Source: Amia ocellicauda (Eukaryota; Chordata; Actinopteri; Amiiformes; Amiidae). Taken from it: a stretch of DNA of 64,000 nt. The position numbers were made by a program, and so were the translations under genes. Numbering within the stretch: position 1 is the first letter of the stretch; each line of letters begins with the position of its first letter. Of this stretch, positions 36,201-47,600 are shown piece by piece. The notes beneath the pieces were generated by a model. It was not told where the DNA came from. It did not search any database and saw nothing but the letters and a program-made list of their open reading frames with translations. The stretch is from assembly GCF_036373705.1 (NCBI RefSeq), contig NC_089857.1, forward strand, positions 33,752,284 to 33,816,283, written 5' to 3'.

Positions 36201-38933
36201 GCATTTAAGGAGAAGATGAGAGCATTATATTCTATCAGTCGATGGACTTAAAATAAATAGTTATGTACACAACACTGAGCAGTATGTATTCTACAGACTT
36301 TACCTTTGTGTCCACCATGACAAGCCCAGTAGAGAGCAGTATTCCCTGCTTTGTCAAGACCATTGATTCCAACCTTGTTTTCCAGGCATTCTCTTAGCCA
36401 GCTCACATTGCCTGAAATTCAGGTAAATAGATTAAACTCTTCTGTTTAGGATACTGATCATTTTGATCATCTCCATGCATTGATTTTTGTTTTATTTGTT
36501 TGTTTTATATATATATACACACACAAACATTATAAATATATATACACACATATACATACATACAGACACACATTAATTATTGAGACAATATAGTATAAAA
36601 ACTATACATTTAAAATAAGAAAACCAAATGGATGATTTATTCTTTGGTTGTTGGTTTGCATTTTTACATTTAGATATACAATTGATCAATTAATTTGCTA
36701 ATCCCTGTTCATGAATGCACTTTAATGAGACAGTAACATGCGACATTTTTGTTTGTTAGTTTAAACGTGATATATTATATTGCCTCTTACCTCTTTTGGC
36801 AGCTTCATGCATTGGGTTATCGATTGATTCTGCCTGTTCAGCAACTAGAAATGAACACAATATATGAATTTGCAAATGTATTTTAAGTATGCAGAAAGTG
36901 GGAGGAAATATTTGGTTAGGCATTCATTAATAAATGTAACATAATTCACATCACGCTTTCATAACCTCGTTGTCCTAAAAATTTGACAATTTCATATTTC
37001 TATGTCAAATGTCTGATTAGCTTTATCTATAGACATTGTAATTAAAATGTATTTTTGCAATGCAAATTAAGCAATTAAGCATTAAGCATGTTAAGCATTA
37101 AGGATGTTAAAAATGAGAATCAGACTTGTTTTGTTTTTCACATCTCTGAAAATTACTTTTCAAAACATTCAGTAATATGCAAAGCTTGCTGTTCCCATGA
37201 AATCACCAAAAGAGTATTCTAGAATAGAATCCTGGAGAGAATGAGGATTGGGGGCATTGTCACCCCAGCCTTTAAATCACAAGCATCATTCCTTAAAAAA
37301 GGCCATTAGACCCATACTTACCATAATTGCTTGGGATCAGCCCTGTCCTGCCTCTACAGGTCCCTTTCCACCAGTTGCTATCACTCTAATAATAAAAACA
37401 GTCTTATCAGAGCACAATAGAGCATTCACATTGTACTACAGACCAGATTTCATCAACACATTGGGGGGGAGGGATCCACTGATTGTACTTACTGTATCAG
37501 AAATGTACAAAATATCTCCTTCTTCAAAATAGAGTTCATCTGGCTGAAAACAGAACAAAAAACAAACAAAAGTCCTTAATTAACAGTTTTCATCCTATTA
37601 CAATGCATTACTGTAAACATTATTTTCACAGTATATTTCCTATTTTTATGTTTTTCTAGCTAATAAATTACCTCTCCACATTGCAGAGGTAAGCTTAAAT
37701 TAGGGATACAGATGAAGGTAGGAAACGTGAAATGGTTACTTTTAAGTTGTTCAGAGAGTTTCTTTATTTTGAGTAATTTAGCTAAGGTATGCATTATAAG
37801 TGATGAAATTAGGGTTACATTCTAGTCCTACAAAGTGCTGCCTTAAATGGTACCAGTGGAGGAGTAGTATAGATGCTTTTCCTGCTTATATTAAGTATAT
37901 TGATATGCTCTCAGTCTTTCTTATTGCTTGAATGTCTGTCTAACCCCACTCATTTCCATTTTCACCACATGGGCAGGGAACATTAATTGGTTGAGGTGTT
38001 GGGCTATAGGCTGAAGATGTAAGTCTAGTGGTTATAATTATCTCCTTTAATGTTTCCATTCTTTTAGATCAAATCATGCTCAGACCTTGGCTGACTGAAG
38101 CTGCGCTATTTACAAGTTTAAGTTCCCAATTCCTCGCTAGGTTAAATAAATATATATTTTAAGGTTGCAATTATACTTACAGTTCTTGGGTCAAATGTGA
38201 ACAGAGCTCTGAAGACTTTCACCTGTCCTGAAAAGTGTGGGTGGAGCGGGGGGGGTGGAAATAATATTATTAAAAATTGTGAAGAATACATTCTACAAGG
38301 ATCATACAATTGTGACTAAACACCAGGCATAAAACAGAGAGTGCACAAACATCTGTATGTTATACCTCCCATAAGGCTTAATATAGCCTAGATATTCATG
38401 GCAAAGGTTGATAAATATAGCATACTACAGGAAAATGTACCAAATTATGTTTATGAAATTACAGAGTGATGGTACCTGACGTGTAAAAAAAGTTGTATGT
38501 TTCCAACACCATATTCAAGTACTACATCATATATTGTTTTTATCATATCCAAAATACATTAATGGAGTAGGACTATATTTAGCGATTTGGAAGATATCTT
38601 AGTCAGGCATTTTGCCAAGATTTGAATTATGATTGCATAGCACACTTTCCAATACAAAATTGCAATGATGACGATTAACAGGAAGGTACATTGACGGGAG
38701 ATTGTTCAAGAAGCATGAGTTCGAATGTATGTCCAGTGTCAACAGTGAGCTTCCAAAATAAAGACTACTCTGCGAGTATTACACCATATACAATTATAAA
38801 AATATGTTATCAATCCAGTTAGATTACTAAAGCAATGCAGGACCAGTAGGGCTCATGTCACAGAAAGGGTATATAACATGCATACTGTAAATTATGATAA
38901 TTGTGGTGCAATACAGCAGGAAAAATAATAATT

Positions 38934-38982
<49 letters not shown>

Positions 38983-39372
38983 ATAATAATAATAATAATA
39001 ACTTAATAAATAGCTGACTTCTGCTTTTTTATTTTCTCCCCCCCATCCCAAAACATGTTTTGCAACGCCATCATGCAAAATCATTGTAATTGTGAAAACC
39101 TGACCCCAGGTTTGATCCTCTGGAAGGCTGAATGTAATCTGTTTATATAGAGAATTAACATAAACAAAACAAGGGTCCCATTAAAGTTATTAAAGTATGT
39201 TCCTGCATTTCCTCTGGTAAACTCTCAAAGTAGTGAATCACATTTTACTTTTTTATCATACCAGTTGAACTTCCTATATAAAAAAAATATTTTTAAAGCA
39301 GAAAATTACATGTAACAAAATGACAAACTAATATATTTTATGCATCTATATTTGTGATGTAATTTAGCAGAC

Positions 39373-39414
<42 letters not shown>

Positions 39415-40836
39415 TTTGCCATTTGCAAGTTACAGGCTTATTTTGTAGCCTATGCAATCTCTAACGCCTTACAGTATTTTTAAAGATGCATTATATTCTT
39501 TTAACCAGTTTGCTTTCAGACCTCCCACCCTTCCCCAAAACATCAGAAGTACTAAATAAGGAACCCAAGGAACGTTTGCTTAATGGTCACTTCCCCTTTC
39601 AAACAAAAGGGCTGTATCAATCTACAACACAAAGGGATAATATGTGTAAGCATTATATTTAGGTGTGCCAAACGTCAAACATTATGTTAAACAAGAATGT
39701 TTAGGTTGGACTCATTCAACATTAACTGAATGAAACCTGATTTCACACTGATGGAAACTTGCAAGCACTGACTTGTGCAGCTGCATCCCTGGCAGCACAC
39801 GTCAATGGCAGGGACAGGAATTCACACTATAGCAGACAAGAACATTTAGGAGGACAATTTACAACCGGAATCTACAGAATCTAATTTTTGCCACAGAGTT
39901 TGGCTGTTTTTTTCTGGGGGGGGGGGGGGGGGCAGTATATACTTATTCTGCAAGATGTACAAGTAAATGTAAAGACAAATAAAACTAGGTAGCAATTACC
40001 TGCACGCATCTTACATCACATAACAGTCAGAATTGATATAATGGTCTTGTATGCGTGATCACAACTGTCAGATTTAGACACTCTTTCAAATAATACAAGG
40101 CGCTGGGAAGTCTGGAAAAATATATATATTTGCACATCGCTAGCCGTTTATCCTTGCGTCTGTAAAGTACAATGTAAACACTGCTCAATACCAGGCTACT
40201 GGTTTGAAGTGTCTGCATTTAATGAACATACCCCCAATCTAAACAAAATCGTGAGTCTCTAGGTATCAGCTGGACTTAATTGTGCCGGCTCTCTCTCAAT
40301 ACACTACACGTAATCATTTTTTTCAATACAAGTAAATACCACTAACGCATTGGTGAATACCAGTCGCATTAGTGTAAAGCAGTACACACAGGTCATGATC
40401 TTCACAGTTTTATATACGTTTTCTTTCCTCAACCCAAGGTACCTACTACAGCAAATGTAGATATTGACAAGACCGTTCAGAGGACCCCACCCCCTTCAAC
40501 AGAAATGGTTTTGTGCATAGCAATAAGCAGCAGCCTTGCTACTCATAGGGGGAAATGAGAGGATAAAGTGGTATCAAATCTAATAATATATCACAATTTA
40601 AAAAAAAAAACCTAACTAAAGTTCCTGATCAAAAGTTTTTTCAATTTTCTTTCTTCTTTTTTTTTTTAAAGTAGTTCCGTTTGACTTCATCACAGATGAG
40701 TGGTAACATGAAGAATCGTAATGTTAGCGAAGTTCCTTAGGGTTTCCTCCTCGGTTTGAACTTGAAGTAAGCATTTTTTATCGTACATACATTTATACTT
40801 ACCGGGTTTAGCGGGCTTAGGAGGAGGCTTTGACAT
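33244..40836 (-). CDS. OSTF1: Osteoclast-stimulating factor 1 (SH3 and ankyrin-repeat adaptor), 10 exons
   Basis: Coding exons in gene order: 40836-40803, 38227-38181, 37543-37493, 37385-37322, 36844-36791, 36411-36304, 35322-35273, 35147-35069, 34052-33954, 33302-33244. All introns are GT-AG and phases agree. The 645 nt give 214 residues, the human OSTF1 length as I recall it. The protein starts [12 protein letters not shown]; the SH3 domain follows (about 12-70: [32 protein letters not shown]). Three ankyrin repeats follow (about 72-170, including [12 protein letters not shown] and [12 protein letters not shown]). The tail is acidic ([10 protein letters not shown]). It is a cytoplasmic adaptor, linked in mammals to Src-type signalling and to indirect stimulation of osteoclast formation. 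It is head-to-head with NMRK1. Nothing is missing or broken. Confidence 0.97.
33495..33517. repeat. Poly(A) run in OSTF1 intron 9
   Basis: An adenine run of about 22 bases on the plus strand, with no accompanying element recognised. Confidence 0.85.
38936..39002. repeat. (AAT)n/(ATT)n inverted microsatellite in OSTF1 intron 1
   Basis: An AAT run flips to ATT and back to AAT, so the tract can fold into a hairpin. Confidence 0.9.
39378..39414. repeat. (ATT)n microsatellite in OSTF1 intron 1
   Basis: A trinucleotide run of about 37 bp. Confidence 0.9.
39917..39932. repeat. Poly(G) run in OSTF1 intron 1
   Basis: An uninterrupted guanine run on the plus strand (a C run on the OSTF1 sense strand). 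Its length in the assembly may be unreliable. Confidence 0.8.
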
Positions 40837-41627
40837 CTCGATTAAACTAACGCCAAAAAGTAAAAAGCAGGATCGATTATTACTTATTTTTTAATTAACT
40901 TTCGTGATAAAACAATGAGGAAGTAGAATTCGAATTGCAAAGCAGCTCTACTTGATGCGGAAGAGAGCGTCTGCGCATGCTCTATGTATGAGAAAATACA
41001 GGAAGCTGCTCACAGCATCAGGCGGTGGCTCAGTAAAACTGATCCTTCTGCTCGCCATTCCGGATCCACTGAGTACATCTACATACTAAATATACTTGTT
41101 ATTTGGCGCCAAAATGGAACCTGTTTCACATAATAGTAATGGATGTCATTATTTAGGGGCGTGTTGGTAGATATCGCCTACGAATGGAAAGTTGCTGCAT
41201 TGTGGCACGACTAACACAATAGGTGCTACTGCTGGTACTTTTCTTCCCCAGAAACAACCGATATTTGTTTCTTTCTTATTCGATCGCAGTGTTTATTTTT
41301 TCAATTTTATATACAGATTAAAAAACACGCAAACGTGACATTGAATATGACTCGACGAAATTAGTTTCTGAAATCCCTACGGTTCTAAATAGGTATGTGT
41401 GTCTTACAATCTTCACATATAATGCAATGCAATTGAACAAATACAAACGTTAAAACATTAACTCACTCCCAATTCACTTGAAATTCGTTGGGATATTATA
41501 CAGTAACAAATATAAGATCGTAACATTATGCAAACACACTGGCTGTAATCTGCAAGCATAAACTATTGAAACATGAAGTAGAAATAGATTGCCTTGGTTT
41601 GACTTTTTGTTTTGTTTTTCTTTTCAG
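40837..41627. promoter_or_regulatory. Probable bidirectional promoter of OSTF1 and NMRK1
   Basis: The two start codons face away from each other about 800 bp apart. Between them are features of TATA-less housekeeping promoters: GCGGAAGAG (ETS-like, 40958-40966) and CTGCGCATGC (half to two-thirds of an NRF-1 site, 40971-40980). Local CpG content is also higher than in the surroundings. The NMRK1 start codon lies 15 nt after a good acceptor (TTTTCTTTTCAG, ending 41627), so NMRK1 has an upstream non-coding exon in this interval. Its exact place is not determined. Factor binding is inference. Confidence 0.6.
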
Positions 41628-41642
41628 GAGAAGTGAACAATT

Positions 41643-44600
41643 ATGAATCAATTAATAATTGGTATTGGAGGGTAAGCAATGTCAAGTATATTTTTTTTTG
41701 AAGAGGAGGGAAACTTAATTACCATAATGTGAGGCTCCATGTATAAATGTCGGCTAAATTGCATCCTCATTATTATCAACTTAATAATAAATAAACACAT
41801 ACATACTTTAATATGTACAGTTGCATATTTATGTTATATATGCATTGCATTTGTATAGCTCAATGTCATAAAGAGTAGGCAAGACTGTCAAATGATGATA
41901 CTTTTTTTTCCAAAAGAATTGACAAGTCTCGCCAAGGTATATATCACTCAGATTGTCTTTGTTTAATGTTACAGAGTCACAAATGGTGGGAAAACTACAC
42001 TCGCAAGACGTGTTCATGAACATGTCCGCAACAGCTTCATTATAGCACAGGACAATTATTTCAAGGTAAAATACATTCTCCATAGTTTCAACATATTTCA
42101 TGAATATATAGGATTTGCCCGTTGTTAATATATGCCTGCATGACAAATGTATTTGCTTTATACTGCACAGTCTTAATTAGATATGTATGAATTCTCTGCA
42201 TACATATTGCAACATTTATAGGTGTCTTTTCCAAAGCAATGTCTGTTAAAAAAGAGACTGGCATGTAGGAATAGGCTTTTTTATGTATCTTTTCAGGAGA
42301 AGGGTATAATTGAAAAACTGAAATACAATATTGTATCATATAGGGAAAATATCTGCTTAATTTAAGGAGGTTTTTTTTTTTAAGGATGATTCTGTAGTGG
42401 CTGTTGATGATAATGGCTTCAAGCAGTATGACGGTGAGAGTTTTTCTACTGACACCTGTCAAAAACAGATATATGTATGAAAAAACAAGACAAACATTGA
42501 TTATATATTATATTGTGAACAGTGTGTATTGTACACTCAAGTCCAAATTATGGTATACAGATTATAATTTTAGTGTTTAAACCTGTTGGGAGATAATTAT
42601 TTACCAACGGGTTTAAACACTAAAATATATCATTCCAAATTAATTAATTAAAATATATATAAGTGAAGATGAAGAATGCAAAACATTCCTGGAGATGATG
42701 GCATCACAGTGGAGATGCTAATAGAAGCTGGAGACGAAATTGAGAAGATTCTGGCAAAACTTTTCACAAAGTGTCTTAGAAATAAGCAAATTCCATGGAA
42801 CAATGGAACAATGCAACTGTCACTCTGAAGAACTACAGGTGCATTAATCTACTTCCCATCTTATACAAAGTAATTACAAAGATATTATAAGACACACTGG
42901 ACTTTGTCCCAACCAAGAAAAGAATCAGGATTTAGAAGTGGATATAACACAATGGATCATATACAAGTAATATGAGAAGCATTTGGAAGTTGCAGAGAAT
43001 ATGAGCTTCCTCTGTGTCTGGGCTTTGTTGATTACGAGAAAGCATTTGATTCAGTGTATACAAACACAGTCATCAGAGCTCTAAGAAATCAAAACATTGA
43101 TGAAATCTATATAACTCTTATTAAATATATGTACAACGATGCTTCATCAACAATCCGATGCCACCAAGACATAAGCTCAAGATTTTTAAAAGAGTACGAC
43201 AAGGAGACACAATCTCTCCAAAACTCTTCACGGCAACTCTTGAAGAAGTGTTCAAGAAAAAAAAAGAATCAATTTAAACTGGAGTTTATTTAAACAATTT
43301 AGGATTTTCCGATGACATCATCATATTTACAAGAACACTTCAAATCTCAAGCTTCAATTTCAAGAACTATCAGATGCAAACAAGAAAACTGGACATAAAA
43401 TGAACCCAAGTACAACAAAAATCATGTTTAACAGCTTTGTTAAATCAACAGATACTGGAAGAAGTCAAAAGTTACAGTTAGGTCCATAAATATTTGGACA
43501 GTTACACAATTGTCATCATTTTGGCTCTGTATGCCACCACAATGGATTTGAAAGGAAGACTTTCATCTTTAATTTGAGGGTAGTTACATCCAAACTGGGT
43601 GAACGTTGTAGGAATTACACCGATTTATTTTTGTGGTCCCCCCAATTTTAGGGACTCAAAAGTATTTGGACAAACTAACATAATCATTAATGAAATTGTG
43701 AGTTTCAATACCTGCCTGAAGTCTGGAGCCCATAGACATCACCAGATGCTGGGTTTCTTCCCTGGTGATGCTCTGCCAGGCCTGTACTGCAGCTGTCTTT
43801 AGTTCCTGCTTGTTCTTGGGGCGTTTTGCCTTCAGTTTTGCCTTAGAAATCAAAACAAACCAATCAGAGAGAGAGCAAAAACATTAGGTGTGGCCAAATC
43901 AACTATTTGGTACACTGGTGAGCTCAGGAAAACCAAAAGGCCTGGAAGACCATGGAAAACAATTGTGGTGGATGACAGAAAAATTATTTCCTCGATGAAG
44001 AAAAACCCCTTCACAACAGTTGGCCAGATCAAGAACACCTTCCAGGAGGTAGTCATATCTGTGTCATAGTCAACAATCAAGAGAAGACTTCAGCAGAGTA
44101 AATACAGAGGGTTTACCACAAGATGTAAATCATTGGTAAGCCCCAAAAACAGGAAGACCAGACTAGAGTTTGCAAAAACACATCTAAAGAACCCTGTACA
44201 GTTCTGGAATAACATCCTTTGGACAGATGAGACAAAGATATACTTGTACCAGAATGCTGTGAAGAGAAGAGTATGGAGAAAGGAAGGAACTGCTCATGAT
44301 CTGAAGCATACCATCTCATCTATGAAGCATGGTGGAGGTAGTGTTATGGCACGGGCATGTATTTATTTATTGATGATGTGACTGCTGACAAAAGCAGCAG
44401 GATTAATTCTGAAGTGTTTAGGTCTATATTATCTGCTCAGATTCAGCCAAATGCTTCAAAACTCATTGGACGGTGCTTCACAGTGCAGATGGACAATGAC
44501 CTGAAGCATACTGCAAAAGCAACACAAGACTTTTTTTAAGGCGAAGAAGTGGAGTGTTCTGCAATGGCCAAGTCAATCACCTGAGCTGAATCCAATTGAG

Positions 44601-47600
44601 CAGCATTTCACTTACTGAAGGCAAAACACCCCAAAAACAAGCAGGAACTAAAGACAGCTATGTTATGTTAGTTTGTCCAAATACTTTTGAGCCCCTAAAA
44701 TTGGGGGGACCACCAATGAAAATGGTTGTAATTCCTACACCGTTCACCCAATTTGAATGTAACTACACTCAAATTAAAGATGAAAGTCTACACTTTAAGC
44801 ACATAGTGATTGTTTCCTTTCAAATCCATTGTGGTGGCGTACAGAGCCAAAATGATGACAACTGTCCAAACATTCATGGACCTAACTGTATATCTACATT
44901 GGACAGCACAGCCGGAGATATTATGGAAGAAATCAAAGGAAGAGTAGAAATGGGATGGAGTGCATTTGATAGAAACAGCACGATGTTGAAAGGAAATCTA
45001 CCCACTTGCCTGAAGAGAAAAATAATTGATCACTGCATACTACCAGTGCTCACTTACGACTGTGAAACCTGGTCATCCATCCATCTTCGAAACTGCTTAT
45101 CCTGGTGAGGGTCATGGGGAAGCCAGAGCCGATCTTGGCAGGCATAGGGCGCAAGGCAGGAATACACCCAGGATGGGATGCCAGGCCATCGCTGGAAACA
45201 CACACACACACACCTACAGGGCAATTTAGTATGGTCAATTAACCTAACCCGCATGTCTTTGGACGGTGGGAGGAAATCGGAGTGCCCGGAGGAAACCCAT
45301 GTGGACATGGGGAGAACATGCAAACTCCTGTGGAAGAAACTCAGTCTTCAATCAGGGTGGAATGGTCGTTGCAATGCCTTTATTACACGCAGGTTGCTCT
45401 GACTCCATGCTAAAAGTCAGAGCTTTTTATATACAGAAATCAAAGATCTGGTTATAATTAACAAGTCATTACTATGTTATCTTAAAAGCTAGCAAAGCAG
45501 AATATATTAGAGGACAGAGTCCATAGGTCAATACAAGGATTAAGGAGCAGTCACTCAAATCATACTGTTTGTCATTGTCTCCAAGATGCTCATCGAAAAT
45601 AACAAACAGAGGTCAAACTACCTTCTGGCCTGACCTTATCTTTCTTAAGTATACAAAAAGTAAAACATTTGTGAGAAAGGAATTTCTAGCTTTACTTCCA
45701 CACTTCACACAGACAGGCACCCCAAGCTGGGACTTGAACCCAGGACCCTTGGAGGTGCTGTGGGGTAGCAGTGCTAACCACTGTGTCACTGAGCCACCCA
45801 AACCTGATCATTTAAGTAAAAAAGTATTTAGAAACTGCAGATGAAACAAAGAAGAATGGAAAAATGTATGAGGCCTTCATCCAGCACTGGATCAATATAG
45901 GCCGATGTGATATATATTACAGAAGCATATCAAATCTATTATTAGTTTGCCTTAATGTCTTAACTTTCTCCACCAGCATCAATTAGGATATTTGGTATAT
46001 ATCTAGTATTTGGTTTTGAAGAAAGACACTTCACTGTTTTGTAACATTAGTATTCAATATTAAGAACTGGTTTAAGTTTAAGTTTGTGATTTTAGTTATT
46101 GATGCCCTGAACATGGACAGTATGATGAGAGAGATTTACAACTGGAAGAAGGACCCAAAGTCATATTTAATTTCTCATGGACTGAAACAATCTGCACACA
46201 GCAAAGAGGCAAATGGAGTACAGAATGAAGTGTATGTACTCATCACTGAAGGCTTTCTACTCTATAATTACAAGTAAGTATGTTATCAGTAACATAAGTA
46301 GAAAATGTAGTAAGAATTCAGATATTTAAGAAATGGTTGTGAGTAAATTTGGAAAGTCCACAATATTTGTGGGTGATAACATTTGATGTAATCAGAAACA
46401 AAGAAACTAACCAAAACATATAGTAAACCAAGACACAATACACTATTTTGTGTATGTGTTAGTACGGAGAGGAAGCAAAATACAGACTTGTCACCATTGG
46501 ATAGATTGCCTGCAAATCTTAGAAAATTACATTTTACACTAAGAGCAATTGGTAATTAGTAATGTATATCACTTTAGTACTTTTATCTGTGTCCAGTCTG
46601 TCAGCAAATAGGATGTTTCTATGTGAGATACAAAAAAATATGTATTTGAAAAAGTAAAGGACTAAATTACCCCAGTGCCTTTTAAGCTGTCTGAAAACAA
46701 ATCTATATTTAAGTAAAATAATAAAATATAGTAAAAAAAAAAAAACATGGAATACAATACATTTTATTATTTGAGATAACTTTAATACATCTTGGTGATG
46801 ATGATGATTTAATTTTATGATTTACAAAAGGTGTTCTACTTTTGTGGCTTTACAATGAATCCACTTATTTATTTTCCAGACCCTTGAATGAGTTATTTGA
46901 TCTAAGATATTTCTTAAATATTCCATATGATGTCTGTAAAAAACGGAGGTGGTAAGTATCAGTTGATTTACACCTTTTCTCTAGCAGTTACACTCATAAG
47001 ATGCAGAAAACTAACAGTAGTTTGAACACATTCCAACCTAAGGTTTGGGTGAATGTGTTATCAGTAAGACTGGCATTAGTCCTTCCTAGAAAAGTACTAT
47101 AGCTCTGCTGTTTGTGCAGGCTATAGATGACTGGAGAGCACAAGTTTCCAAAGACCTGTGATTTTTGTTTCTCTTCCATGATAGTACAGTAGTCATAGTG
47201 GTAAGCCAAGCTGATTGAAAATTGGCAATTCCTTATTGGAATGGTATAAAAGGTGAATTAAACATATAATGCATAATGTATCTGATTCGACTCTTTTTAG
47301 ACTGCTGTACATGCATTAGTCACACATTCTTTGCAACTCTGAGCCTTATGTCTTTAATTCACAGTGCAAGAGTGTATATACCTCCTGATCCCCCTGGATA
47401 CTTTGATGGACATGTCTGGCCAATGTACATAAAACACAGAAAAGAAATGGAGGACACCGTTTCCGAGCTGGGTACATTATATTTTAAACTGAAGGACACT
47501 GAGGCTTTGTAGAAATAATATACATCATTTAATTTCACAAACACTCAAACACACACATATACACATATATGTGTGAAATGTATATAGTTGTTATCTGTCC

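Larger units (their letters stand above)
42663..45935 (+). pseudogene. RTE-type LINE fragment in NMRK1 intron 3, interrupted by insertions
   Basis: Reverse-transcriptase pieces run along the plus strand: PGDDGITVEMLIEAG (about 42685), YRCINLLPILYKVITKI (about 42836), and GFVDYEKAFDSV (43021-43056, the motif A region). A C-terminal piece follows (about 44917-45070, EIKGRVEMGWSAF and LKRKIIDHCILPVLTYDCET). Frames are broken and the catalytic F/Y-x-D-D block is not intact. A short tail after 45803 looks like the element's end. A Tc1 element (43474-44888) and a dispersed repeat (45071-45801) interrupt it. The RTE assignment rests on motif resemblance. Confidence 0.8.

Noticed and set aside
44596..45108. 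170-codon frame in NMRK1 intron 3
   Set aside because: It is a chance joining of the Tc1 tail with LINE sequence across the right end of the Tc1 element at 44888.
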